From NCBI RefSeq assembly GCF_018687715.1, contig NC_056758.1, positions 6,017,501 to 6,081,500 of the forward strand: 64,000 bases of DNA. Direction: 5' to 3'. Below the pieces are notes generated by a model. The model saw only the letters and a program-made list of their open reading frames with translations, made no database searches and had not been told where the DNA came from. Source of the DNA: Carya illinoinensis. Lineage: Eukaryota; Streptophyta; Magnoliopsida; Fagales; Juglandaceae. Of this stretch, positions 20,201 to 31,834 are shown in pieces. Both the position numbers and the translations under genes were made by a program. How positions within the stretch are numbered: position 1 is the stretch's first letter; every line of letters starts with the position of its first letter.

Positions 20201-21105
20201 TTAATAGGATCTCTGCATCTGCTCCAGTTCTTCAGATTCAGCATGCATCACTTAAACTTCTTGGTTAAACAGTCAAAACCCCCTATTGAATGATAAGTTT
20301 GATTCCATGCATTCTCAATCACCTCTTCACAATCAACATAGGTTGACCAATTAGCCTCAAAACGAGCTAATTGAGTGCCAGTTTGTATCTGCTGTATACT
20401 ACATTTAACAGTAACTAATATTGGATAGTGATAAGATGAAGAGGAAGGCAGCACCTAGACATCCCCATGACCAAAAGCATCACACCATTTTTTGTTTGCA
20501 ACAACTCTATCTAGCCTTTCCTTAGTGAAAGTACCATCACTTCTGTTATTTGACCATGTATGATTCCTATCAAGAAACCTATGTCACATAGTTGACATGT
20601 TTGTAATCCATTCCTGAAAGTCTCCATCTGCTTGTCACTTTTTTTTTTTGTTTCCACCAGCTTTCTCCTTCCGGAAAAGTAATTCATTAAAATCACCTAG
20701 ACACAACCATTGCAAATGTTTACAACTTGCCAAATGCTTTAAAATGCAGTCGCCATCATGTCTTTTAGCCACTTCAGGATGCCCATAGAAACATGTCAGC
20801 ATCCAATTTGTATGACCAACCTCATTTGTGATCCAAGAGTTGATGTGCCTCTGAGAATAACAATAAATGACCAATTGAACATCTTATTTCCACAATAGTG
20901 CCAATCCACCCCCTCTACAAATACTAGCAAAACTAAAACAACATTGATAACCCAATAACCCTTTCAATTTATCAAACTTACTTTTATGCAACTTTGTTTC
21001 CAGCAGAAATATACTACTAGGCTTTTTATCCTTAACTATACAATTAAGGTCATGAACTGTTCGAGGGTTACCAAGCCCTCGGTAGTTTCAACTTAAAACC
21101 CTCAT
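17242..21105 (-). pseudogene. LINE ORF2 (endonuclease, reverse transcriptase, proximal RNase H), degenerate
   Basis: This is the major LINE protein, read on the minus strand from an ATG at 21103-21105. The ORF1 stop overlaps that ATG as ATGA. Endonuclease: NYRGLGNPRTV near the start, YGHPEV and LGDFNELL at about 20690-20790. Reverse transcriptase: KMLANRLK, LDMSKAYDRVE (19389-19613), QRGLRQGCPLSPYLF and HLFFADNCLLF (18830-19288). Then a zinc-knuckle-like zf-RVT region with WRIGDGQQVHIWKDEWLP (18212-18430) and the first half of RNase H down to 17242, where the CACTA cuts it. The catalytic FADD box reads FADN, so polymerase activity is lost. Nonsense codons occur within the first codons (MRVLS, stop) and later, and there are several frameshifts. 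Confidence 0.85.
17713..17808 (-). repeat. 48-bp in-frame tandem duplication in LINE ORF2
   Basis: Two units, 17713-17760 and 17761-17808, differ by one base. Because 48 is a multiple of three, the protein carries LLGDKAFQKAALTYMT twice. This is a local duplication after insertion, or a feature of the parent copy. Confidence 0.9.
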
Positions 21106-22329
21106 GACTCCCAGCGGGGTTGAGACTTAGCCTCCACTGATAAATTCAAAGTTGGACCCAGGAAACGTGTCCTTCTTGATGGTTTAGAACTTCCATCACC
21201 AATGAGATAAGCACCTACAGATAGCTTCTTCTTTCTTTTCACAACCAACATTTTGGATGTAGTACTAGAACATCCTATAGTACCTTTTAACTTCCTTTTC
21301 CACTTCAGTAAAGAATCTGTTGAATTAGATTCAGCCATGTTTGCCATCATATCCATTTAACTCTCACCAAACTAGAGAACAGGAAAATCCATTGGACCAT
21401 TTTCCAATGCAGCAAGCTTTCCTTTCAAATTCACAGGAGAGCAATCAGCATCACTCTCATGAGATTCCATTATTGGAACAACAACCTCTTGTCGGATAGG
21501 AGAAGCAACATCAACCCCTCTGTTAAATCTTGAAATATTCTCACTAACCATATCAGCGACATTTAGTTGTTCATACAAACCTGTCTAAAAAGATTTTGTC
21601 AAATGAATACCCACAAATCTACCAATTCCACCACGTTGTAAACCATTAGAGACCCTCAACCAAGAGCCATACTGTTGAACAGATGGTGATTCTTTAGACT
21701 TTAACAATCCCTTGCTCGAATAAACCACCCCAACATGTGTAATTCTTCCACATTGGAAACGGAACCTGGGCAATCTTTCATACTTCAAAGAGATAAAAAT
21801 AGTTTTCCCATCCAACAGCAGCATCTTCCCTCTTATTAAATGTTTTTGTAGATTCAATTCAACAAGAACAAGCATTAACTTGCGTATGGACTTACCCAAT
21901 TTTAATCCAATATCAGAATTCATAGATCCAAATGGTAGATTGTGCAATTGTACCCAAATATAAGTATGAGAAAACAGAATATCTTTGGGTGGAGTAGTTC
22001 CATCAAACCACTTCAAACATATCAAATATTGATCAAACAACCACGGTGCCATCCCACATACGAAGTCTCCTTTAGAAAAAAAATTAAAAAATGGAAGTAT
22101 TCGTGCCCACTTGCACAGTGCTAATATTAGCACCAGTTTTCCAAACCTTTAACATAGTATTTTTAAAAGCATCGTAGTTGATACATTTTTCAGCCATTAG
22201 TTTTACAACCAAACAACATTTCCCACGTTCAAATGTAGACTTCATACCTTCCCCCATAATCAGAGGTTCACTCCTTTCCGATTTTGTGAGCCTTAGGTTG
22301 TCCCATAACTGAGTAATTTCTTCCGTCAT
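21102..22329 (-). pseudogene. LINE ORF1 (DUF4283/zinc-knuckle type), degenerate
   Basis: The probable start is the ATG at 22329 (MTEEITQLWDNLRLTKSE), the usual beginning of plant L1 ORF1 proteins, which bind RNA. There follows a DUF4283-like domain with W-x-x-x-A-x-I and GDFVCGMAPWLFDQYLICL, then VQLHNLPFGSMN. Next is a degenerate zinc-knuckle region: YERLPRFRFQCGRITHVGVV, where the expected Cys pattern is damaged. A basic, Ser-rich tail ends at 21102-21104, where TGA overlaps the ORF2 ATG. Frameshifts and stops split it into at least four pieces. Confidence 0.78.
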
Positions 22330-22436
22330 CAGTTCAGAAAAATCCAATCTTCCACCGAGGATGATAGACCAAAAACAACACAAAAAACTTACCTGTAGCA
22401 AACTCGATCTTCCAACAAGAAGTGAAAGAAACCAAA

Positions 22437-22464
22437 CTTCTTCTCATTCAAAAATGAGAAGAAG
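22437..22464. repeat. 12-bp stem hairpin in LINE 5' leader
   Basis: CTTCTTCTCATT and AATGAGAAGAAG form a perfect 12-bp stem with a 4-nt loop in the LINE 5' UTR, upstream of ORF1. The role is unknown. Confidence 0.7.
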
Positions 22465-22528
22465 ACCTTTCACACAATAACCGTCCCCTTAATCACCGGA
22501 GTAATTAGTAACTACTGGTATATAGCTT

Positions 22529-23254
22529 AAAACAAAATATTGTTGCGCATTGATAAAATACATGATGTTGTTGCCATCCTAGGTACTTACTACAATTATG
22601 TATAAGGAATAAGGTTAGAGGGAAAAGAATATAGTTACGACGACAAGAACTTTAAAGAGACCTAAGCGTTCCAACTATATTTAAAAACACAAAAAACAAA
22701 AGGTAGTAAGATAAACTCAACAACTGAAAACTCAAGGTTATTGGTATATATGTGTTTTCACAATATCATTGTCTATCACGAGCATGCCAGTGGACACTAG
22801 ATAACCTAGGATTCGTCAACCACAAGGCCAAGGCAAGTACTTTCCCAGAATCAACATCGTACAGATCATATACAAAAACCAAGCAAGTTTTTTTTTTTCT
22901 TTTTTTTTCCTTTCCTTAATTAAGAAAAGCAAGGACAACAAACTTATAATTACACACACTAGTAGTGTAGTAAATTACAAAAACCCATGCTTGCATCTTT
23001 GTCTTGTTGTTTTTGGCAAATCAAACTATGGTAGCAATGGCTTTAAACTAACAATGGCACAACTTCAAATAAAAAAATGTCATTTGGATGCATACAAAAT
23101 AATGATCATGTCCTCCATATGTATGTCCTTGGTAAAGCAGGCATGTTCATTAACGCACACAATAGTCTATTCACTTTGGTTTATATCTTTCATATATATA
23201 TATATATATATATAAAATTCACTTTGTTATATTTAAGTGTTTTTCTTTTAGTGA
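22529..23254. other. Spacer without recognisable gene
   Basis: AT-rich spacer between the LINE and the next LTR. It contains a poly(T) zone at 22890-22912 and a TA microsatellite at 23192-23214. No coding or RNA gene signature is seen. Confidence 0.5.
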
Positions 23255-23952
23255 TGTGGAGCCCAAGTCTGATGGTTAGGTGGTTTTTTTATTTATTTAT
23301 TTTTTAGTATATGTGTAACGTGCCCAACCCATGTGCATGAATTAAAAAGAAAAAAGAAAAAAGCCTAGCCCCAACACTTCAACGACATCGTTTGAGCCAA
23401 GAGAGGTGAAAAACTCTAAAATCCTTCCTCTTCCTCCCCCAACCCTTGACCTGCAGCGCCACCCTCACACTCCAGTGCTCCACCACCTCGACTCTGCGTG
23501 TTGGCACTAGTCCTTCCTCCTCTGCCACCATCTAAACACCACCTGCGTCCTCCCAGTAAGCCAAGTACAACACTGTGAATGGCATCTCTCGGCCATGTCA
23601 CCACCGCTTGTCTCTTCTCACACACACACACACGTAAGTTGACCACCAACCCCTCCACAACAGCCTGCGCACCATTTGGTGTTGTCAATCGTAGTTGTGG
23701 GTTGCTTTTATCGTGAGTGGATCTCTCGACCTATAAATAGGCAGAGCTCCACCCCTTCAAGATTGATTCCGAGCCTTTCTCTCCCCTTCAATCATGGTCC
23801 TCGCCTTTCCAGATCTCATTCTCTCCCTCGGCCTCCTCCTCCATGCGTTTTAGAAGTTTTTCACCTAGGGCTCCTGTCATCCAACCACTCCCCAACCCCT
23901 CAATTTCCACTTGGTCTCTTCCCCCTCTCAGACCTCCCCCACTACTGAAACG

Positions 23953-23956
<4 letters not shown>

Positions 23957-24001
<45 letters not shown>
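23957..24001. repeat. CT microsatellite within LTR-like repeat
   Basis: A (CT)n run of about 45 bp at the same relative position as the GA/CT runs in the other LTR copies of this family. Confidence 0.95.
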
Positions 24002-24004
<3 letters not shown>

Positions 24005-25077
24005 CTCTCTCTTGATTTCTGCCCCTCGCCAACCACCGTAAGCCCCTCTTTTCCCACCGTAGTGCCCCTCGATTTCTACCTAGATTTGACATTGTCCACA
24101 ATGCTTGTGATTGCCTCCATCATGATCTAGCCCTCTAGACTGTACCACAGGAAACTCCTCCGCGTCTCACCTCCTATTTTATTTGTCCGCTCACATTTAA
24201 ATCTGGTTCTCTAACTCTGTCCATCTGTGTAGCGACATATGCATGCACACATGCACTAATTTCTCTCAATCCAATAAGTACACCGCATTCAGCACACTTT
24301 GATCATCTAGAATCCCCCTTACCTATTGTAATTAGGGCAATGATTTCCTTAGACCTCCTTTACTATTGCCTTACTATCCAAGTTTTCTTTGTTCATTTTG
24401 CTATTTGAATATGGATTACAAATCTCAAAACATGACCTTCCTGTATAATTTAAAAGAAAATAAATTCAATCAACCAATGTAACCATATAATTTAATTAAA
24501 AATAAATTCAATTTTATAAAAAATGATTCAAAGGGCAAAAGAATGTCAATTTTCATAAAACTGAATTTATTTTTAATTAAATTTCATGATTACGTAGGTT
24601 GATTGAATTTATTTTCTCCTAAATTATGCAAGAAGACCATGCTTTGAGATTTTTAGTCTATACTCAAAGAGCAAAAGGACAAAAAAAAAAAAAAAAAAAT
24701 TGAGTAGTAACATAGTAGTAATTGAGGTGTAAGGGTATCATTACCTAATTAATCCTTGGACTAACTTTTAAAATACTATTGTTAGATATTTGTAAAAATA
24801 TGATGTGCAGTCTAGTTGTGAATTTGTGATGTGGCCAAGGGCTCTGTGGAGCGTTGGAAAAAATATATATGTAATTGGTTGTGAATTGTTGGCCGAGTGC
24901 TGAGCGAAGCATTGGGAATGAAAGTTTGAAGTTGTGATATTGTGGTTTGAATTCTCTTCCAATTGTTTGTCTGTTTAGACCCACTTTTAATGGTTTTATC
25001 ATGTCATTCACTTAATTACGTGTTGCATGTCGTTAAAAATTTCAATAATTGTGCTCTGTTCAAGTTTATGCTGAAAA

Positions 25078-26652
25078 TGTGCACCCCTTACTTCCACGTA
25101 TTGAAACGCGAGAATCGTGACGTCGAGATGCTGACAACATGGGTCACACACCCCAATGATAAGTGCTAAGTGTGTACACACGCAACAAGGGTAAAACAAA
25201 AGTCACAGCGGATAAATTAAATTTAGTCGACTGAGAACCAGAATTTTAAATACAAGTCTCCCAAAATAAAATGCCTTTAAAAGTTATACAGTAATCCGAT
25301 AAAAATATAAGACAAACCAAAGTTACACGGCGAAAGAGGGAAACGAATTCTAAACATGAGAAAGCGACCCAAGGTCACTCTTCTGGTAGAGCTGATCCCT
25401 CAGGCTCAACGTCCTCATCTGCATCAAAATCTACAATATCATAAAATGGTACCGCAGGGTATTGACTACCACATGAGATATGAATCTCAATAAGTAATCA
25501 ACTAAACAACCCATAAAAACACATTTACATAACCAACAAGTATGCATGTACATGCTAAAATATGCATGAGTTCAAAACCATCATTTTCTCAAAATGATTA
25601 TTTACAACATATGAAAAAATCTCATTTGGTCTAAAACAAGTCCATTAAAATAAATAATAGCCATTTTCCCAGAAAATGGCCCGAGTATATATAAAACTAC
25701 TATTTTTTCATAAAATGGTCCACATATCCATTTATCAAAACCACCATTTTCCTATAAAATGACCAATTATTCAAATTATCCTGTATGCACCATGATATCC
25801 CCTAAGGACCATCTGCACACCCTGACTCCCTTCATCATACCAGGGATAACGATTGTGCATGTGGCCAAGCATCCTTTAGCCCCACCTAGCAGAGGGACCA
25901 TGGACTCGGCATGAGAGCGTTACCATCTCGTTCATTCCCATTGTCGCCCATCGACAACCCAGGGGACGCCATTCAGTATATTATGCTCCCGAGTGACCAG
26001 AAGAGCTCCACCAAAATAATATCCCATCTCGGCTTGGGTTTGTCACACACACGCACCCAAAAATTATTTCTCACATAAAAAACCAGTTTTCATTTCACAC
26101 AAATGAGCATGCATGAAATAATGTAATGATTGGCATTACACCGAACACAATCGAATTTCACAGGCAAACCCATCCTCCAATCCGATCCAACCCCATACTC
26201 CTCAGACACAAGGCCTAGCATAACCAACCAGAGTATAGAAAATTGTTAGTGTAAAAATATATTTAAATCTCAAAAGTTCTTTAGAAAAATATTTACAATG
26301 ACGAAAGGCAACTCTGGAAGATCAAAGGTCACGCCAAAAGTGGCTGAGTAGCAGTGGACAACGTTTTCCAAGCAATGTTTGTGGGTCGCAAAATAGAAAA
26401 TGGAGAGGAGAGCTAGGGAAAGCTTGGATTGGGCAGGTAGGAGTTAAGAGAGGCTAGTGGAGCTGGTGGTGGTGGCTGGAGACTGTCGATGGCGGCATGG
26501 GCGGCAGATCTGGTTGTGCGAAGAGGGGCAAACCCATTATAGGTTATGCTCGTGTGGGGGGGAAAGGGTTGCCGCGAGGGGTTGGTTTTGTGGCTGGGCG
26601 TACACTGGTGAAGGGGGAGACAGCTGGCGACATGGGGCTACGCCACGACAGT

Positions 26653-26736
<84 letters not shown>

Positions 26737-27419
26737 GCTGTAGTTGCTGGGACTGGTGAAGGGTTGGCATGCTGAAAGGGGTTGGGCCGCAGTGGTGTCA
26801 CAATGGAGCATGGAGGAGAAAGAGATCGGGGGGAGGGGCTATGGGTTGGGTGCTGTAGTGAGAGAGAGGGATAGGTCTAGAGGGAGGAGACAGGTGGTGG
26901 GCGAAAGATGGCCGGAGTGAGGGTAAACTAGTGAGGTAGGCGGCAGCAAGGTTGGACGGCGTACTGCGGGGTTGTGTTGAGAGAAGGGTTTCGGTGAGGG
27001 GAGCGGGTCGTGCAGGAGAAGTAGGGGAGGGGAGGAAAGGAAGGAAAAAAGGAAAGAAGAAAAACAAAGCAGGAAAAAGAAAAAGGAATGGAAAGAAGGG
27101 AGATCCAATCTTTTCAACTCGAGTCTCAAAACTGATCTAACAAAAAGTATTTCAAAATGGCAATTTCAGTAAAATAATTTAAACAGAGTAACTAAATAAA
27201 ATAAAATAATAAATTCAACAATAAAATAATTAAGAATAAAGAGCAATTTAAACAATGAACAATATTTAATAACAAGAAACACATTAAATTAAATTTTACA
27301 ACTAGAAGCCGTAAAATAATACTACGTAAATCATCTAAAATTTAAAATAAGAAAGTTCATAATCTTAACAAATGAAATGATTATTTAATTAAAAATACAC
27401 ATAAATACGGGGTATTACA
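25078..27419 (-). mobile_element. Solo LTR, family 1 (2.34 kb), TSD GAAAA
   Basis: Plus-strand ends are TGTGCACCCC...GGGGTATTACA, so on the minus strand it runs from TGTAATACCCCG to GGGGTGCACA, with short inverted termini as LTRs have. A perfect 5-bp duplication GAAAA flanks it (25073-25077 and 27420-27424). There is no primer-binding site, polypurine tract or coding sequence inside, so it is a solo LTR, probably left by recombination between the LTRs of a longer element. TGTAATACCCC starts are usual for long LTRs of plant Ty3/gypsy chromoviruses. It contains a (GA)n run at 26655-26730. Confidence 0.82.
26655..26730. repeat. GA microsatellite in solo LTR
   Basis: A (GA)n run of about 76 bp inside the solo LTR. 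ORFs through it are artefacts of the repeat. Confidence 0.95.
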
Positions 27420-27840
27420 GAAAATATGAAAAACTAGCGGTTTTGGTGTAAAAAAAATGATTTTGTGGGTGTGTGTGTGTGTATGACGACCCCAAGTCGA
27501 GATGGGGCATTATCTTGGTTGAGTTCCGTTGATCACTAGGCAACAGTAGGCTCGAATAAGATGGTAATGCTTTCGGGCCAACTCCGTGGCCTCTCTCTAC
27601 TAGTAGAGGTTAGAGGGTGTCTTGTCAGGTACATGTCGGGTGTGGAGTTGGACATCGCTAGTTGGAAAGTCACACACATAGTTGTTCCTCATGATGTAAC
27701 GAAGGAAGCCAGAGTGTGTTGGTGGTCCCTAGTGAAGAGCTTGGTGTAGTGATGTAAATCGGTCCAGTCTGGTCCCAAGGGAGGTGATGGACCAAAACTT
27801 TCGGTCTATCATTTTTCCAGACTGGACTGATAGCTATTGG

Positions 27841-28638
27841 TCACTCAATTTCACATGCTCTCGAGTGACTAGTGAAACTCTTCCGAGTGCCCCATCTTAG
27901 TAAGGAGTCATGGTACACACATACCTGCAAAATCCCATATGCCTTTTTGACACCAAAAGCACAATTTTCCAATTCATGGCACTAATACCAAAAACGCACA
28001 ATAATGATGATAAATGGAATAATAAATATGTAGTTATGCAGCAAGCAGTTATTGGATGACATGGCATAATAAAATACAACAAACAATACACAAATTTCAC
28101 AATTTTAAAAGAATCCGATTTTCCCCAACTACTTGTGATTCCCAACGCTCCACCTGGCCCTAGGCTGACAATCCACACCAACTACAGTTTGCTTCCCAAC
28201 ACTTCTTAAGCCATTGGCCACTTAACCATTCACATTCACACTACAGCAAACACAAGGCCAATATTCACGTTGTTACTATTTGCAAAGTTAGTTCAGAATT
28301 TTACTTATAGAGCGAAATGGAAATCTCTAGATGATCAAGCGTGTCGTCCAAGGGGTCTAGCAAGTGTGCATGCGCATTGTGTGGCAGCATGGTGACGGAG
28401 GCAAAACTGGGTTGATTAGTGGGGAGCCACATCTAGGGAAAAACTTAAGGGTGATTAGATTGACAAAAATGAGGGTGGAGAGAAGGACTCACACAGTAGA
28501 GGGTGGTGGTGGGTAGAGCATGATGAACATTGGCCAATTTGGGCAAAACGTGAGAATCTACTGTTGGGAAAGCTGAAAATAGAGGGTGGAGAATGGGGAA
28601 TTTGCGGTGGTTGACAGTGGTTGGTAATGGCGCAACCC

Positions 28639-28684
<46 letters not shown>

Positions 28685-29488
28685 CTAGGACGAGTTTTAA
28701 GCGTATCTGAGAGGGGAAGGCCGAGTGGGGACTGGAGGGGGGATGGTTGAGCCACCTCTAGTGAGCTCTAGAGGGTGGTGGATCATGGCGGCATGCGGTG
28801 GAACCCTAAGCAAAAATCTCCTAAACCACATAGAGTGGAAAATAGAGAGGGGGAATGAGAGATCCAAGGATTGAGGATGACATTAAGAGAAGGAGGAGGG
28901 CTCGGTGATGGTTTTTCAAAGGGTTGAAGCTAACTTAGCTCGATGGCGGTGTGACTTTTGGATGGTGAGATTTGGACGAAAGGTCTTGGTGGTTTGATGT
29001 GAGGCAAGCTAGAGAGGCTTCATGCGTTGTCGTGAGTGGCAGTACTCACATGGCTGACAAAAGCCATGCATTGCATGTGGTGAACTCAACCTATAGCAAG
29101 GGATGCACGAACGAGGTGGTGACGATAGGCAGAGGTGTTGCAAGGCATGGGCAGTGAAAAGCTACTGCCAGACAAAGGGGAAAAAAAAACAAATAAAGAA
29201 AGGGAAGGAGCGTCTTGTGCAATGCTAGGGAAAAGAAGAAGAAACTTTAGGGTTTCCTTCCCTTAGTGAAAACGACACAGCATAGAGAGAGGGGTTGGGC
29301 CCTTGGTTTTAGCTCATGGGTTCACTTACACAGGTTGGGCCCAAAATTTGAATAATTTAACACTAAAAATGAAACCCACTTAAACAACATATAGGACTCA
29401 ACTTCACCAAAGAAAACACACACACATAAAAAGAAAGAAAAGCCCACTTCCAAAACAGTCTTGGGCTTCACACAGGCTAGGCTTCACA
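27841..29488 (-). repeat. 3' LTR of the LARD-like element, truncated
   Basis: On the minus strand it begins TGTGAAGCCTAGCC at 29488. It matches 33770-35395 along most of its length: GGGCCCAACCC block, pyrimidine block, GA run at 28638-28681, and a terminal AAAATCCCATATGCCTTTTTG block. Its distal end breaks off near 27841, next to an oppositely oriented module. Confidence 0.62.
28638..28681. repeat. GA microsatellite
   Basis: A (GA)n run of about 44 bp in the 3' LTR, at the same place as the run in the 5' LTR. Confidence 0.95.
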
Positions 29489-29494
29489 TTCCTT

Positions 29495-29514
29495 CCCCCC
29501 CCCCCCCCCCCCCC
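29495..29514 (-). promoter_or_regulatory. Polypurine tract (G-run on minus strand)
   Basis: A 20-nt C-run on the plus strand lies 6 nt from the start of the 3' LTR. On the minus strand it is a G-run followed by AAGGAA and then TGTGAAGCC, in the position of a polypurine tract. Confidence 0.5.
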
Positions 29515-30734
29515 GGCCGCCCGAAAAATCAATTTTGTCCTCAAAATTTGCTTATCTAACTACAGCTACTACCAAAGGGCTCATCAAGCTAAAAATCTTT
29601 GCCTCTACTTCCATATGTTCTAGTATTAGCATGACTAGTTCTTTCAATAACACATCACATTTAAAACCTCAAGGTAGGCCATGCAACACAAATCTCCAAT
29701 CCACTAGAAACTATTTTGCAACACTCTCGGATCCTAATGTCTTATTACCTCATAAATTAGGTGATGCTACCCTCTATTGACACCTAAGCTTCAACTTCCA
29801 AGCCTATATTTTAGTCGTTGGCACTCACTAGCGTATTCTAATCCCAACCTTTAAAAGCCATAAATGTTAACTGCAACATGATTAACCTCCAATGGATTAT
29901 ATATAGTCTAAGATTTTAAATTCCTATGTAATTAGAAGCCAAAACTAATTCCTCGAGATAATCAGAAAATTTAGTACCAACAATCATTTCACTGAGTATC
30001 ACCCTTCGGCTGTGCACTCTGATCATTTCACCAAAATGCCTAAGGCTAAGGTCTCCTCATTTCGACACCTACCAAAGCAACTTCTTCCAAGCTAAAATGA
30101 AATGAAGATCTATACTCTCCAAAATTCATACACACTCATATATATTACGAGTTGACCTCTTGCATCCTTAGTCTAAACAAATACTCCATTGAACGTACAT
30201 GTGATCAACTACTACCAATCAACCTAACCATTCCAAATGGCAGAAACAATAACAACATACCAATGGTATGGATTCAACGCTACAAAAGTCTACCTAGAGC
30301 ATCATTTCCAACAGTTTCCTTGAAGTGATCTAAGAACTTAGAAACTCATACACTAAGTCAAGCCCATGTAGTTCATAAGATTGAGTAGTCAAAATAAAGT
30401 GGCCAGAAGTCTACCGTGATTAGGTGAAGGTTGGGATTTACTCTAAGGTTTCCTAACGGTGAAAGAAAATTGATCCAATGAATGAAGTCACAAATTGTCA
30501 CAAAAGATTTGCTTCGCCAAGTGACTAAAGAACAAGCTTGTTCACAACAGGAATGGGGGGAAAAGGGGAATAACAAAGTAGTTGGGTTCAAGGTTGGTCT
30601 GTCCATTGAAAAACCCCTTAGAAGAATACAACACACACACACACACTCACATACAAAGAACGCAAGATCCTAATAATTTGTTAAAAAAGTTTCAAAATTA
30701 TTGTCAAAACACTAGTCGGTTCTGCCACTTAAAA

Positions 30735-30915
30735 TTCTCATGTTAAATACAAAATTTTCATCTCATCATTATAACTTTCCCAAATTTCTATATAAAATAT
30801 AATAAACAATTTAACTTTTTCAAATCAAAAAACAATAATAATATTAAAATATAATATTTTAAACTTTTATTTAAAACAAAATATTCTCATCTCACTCCCT
30901 AAACCATACTGCCAA
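30735..30915. mobile_element. Harbinger-type MITE copy, left end unclear
   Basis: It shares TTCATCTCATCATTATAACTT, AATAATAATATTAAAATATAAT and TCATCTCACTCC with the better-defined MITE at 42886-43081 (in reverse). The right end reads CTAAACCATACTGCC. The left boundary and the target duplication are not clear. Confidence 0.5.
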
Positions 30916-31767
30916 AATATTTCCTTAAGTTGGACAAAGAGGTTGAATTAACAAGATAAGTAGAAAAGTGAATAAACAGAAACAAAATAATAAAATTTTT
31001 GTCAAAGTCCAATTCTAAAAAAAAAAAAGTTTAAAAAATTAGTGGTTTTCCTTCGTGTCATTTCCCAAAAGAAATTCAAGGAAAACCAAGACTTGTGCAA
31101 AGAGTCTCAAATATTTAAAAAATGGACCGTGTGTTAAAAACAAGTATAGTCATGCCAAAAGGTCCATTGTATAAGGAATTCATGGGAGAAACTTTTCGAG
31201 AGTGTAACAAGTATGAGTGAGCGTAGGGAGGTCCAAAGTATTTGGGAAGAGTCATGTTGATAACACAAAGAGAGCAAATTCTGTGGGTGATCGCACTTCA
31301 AGCATTTGTAGCGGAGAAGGTTTGAATTATTCTGTCAACTCCTACATAGGCCAACATATATACTACCAATCAGCTCTAAGGCAAGGGTATCCTTACACCC
31401 AAATTTTACCCAAGAGGCACCTATCTAATCAAAGTACATGCATCCCATCTAATTTAGGCAATGTATTAAAAAACATTCGAAACCAACCCGGCCAACCAAT
31501 AAAGAGCACCTATAACTTCTACTTGACAACATATACTTGAAAGCTCGCTACCTTAATTCTAACTAGCATTTAATCTGGTGTAACTAAACTCAATATCAAA
31601 ATACCACTAAAGTTCACCAAATCATAATTGAAACCTTCTTCCAGTACCTAGTTCACCTAATTCTACTCTTAGCCTAACTTGGTCACATTCAATACCATCA
31701 CATAAAATATCATTTCCCATCAATTTGCTGGGCTTATATCCTTATATTCAACAAAATCACTTCCTTA

Positions 31768-31834
31768 AAGGTTTATATAACCTTAAATCTAATAAGAATC
31801 GAAGGTTTATATAACCTTAAATCTAATAAGAATC
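31768..31834. repeat. 34-bp tandem duplication
   Basis: AAGGTTTATATAACCTTAAA with its following 14 bases occurs twice head to tail, 31768-31801 and 31802-31834, without a mismatch. Confidence 0.9.

Larger units (their letters stand above)
8373..22528 (-). mobile_element. L1-type LINE, interrupted by a copia and a CACTA insertion
   Basis: This is a minus-strand non-LTR retrotransposon with ORF1 and ORF2. The ends are supported by the direct repeat TATATAGCTT at 8373-8382 and 22519-22528, and by an A-rich tail that appears as T-rich plus-strand sequence at 8383-8397. The body is 8383-22518. Removing the copia (8660-13667) and CACTA (13683-17238) with one duplication each leaves about 5.6 kb, usual for plant L1. 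The reading frame across the two insertion sites is continuous. Stops and frameshifts are scattered, so it is dead. Confidence 0.85.
23255..27770 (+). mobile_element. Plus-strand long LTR-like repeat (family 1), interrupted by a solo LTR
   Basis: It starts TGTGGAGCCCAAGTC and resembles, in reverse orientation, the LTRs at 27841-29488 and 32594-35395. Shared landmarks are a CCCAACCCATGTG stretch, a pyrimidine-rich zone, CCCCTCTCAGA then a (CT)n run (23957-24001), and a terminal module beginning GACCCCAAGTCGAGATGGGG (27486-27750). A minus-strand solo LTR (25078-27419) is inserted in it with a GAAAA duplication. Its 3' end is missing or rearranged at about 27770. Short ORFs here are compositional. 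Confidence 0.55.
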
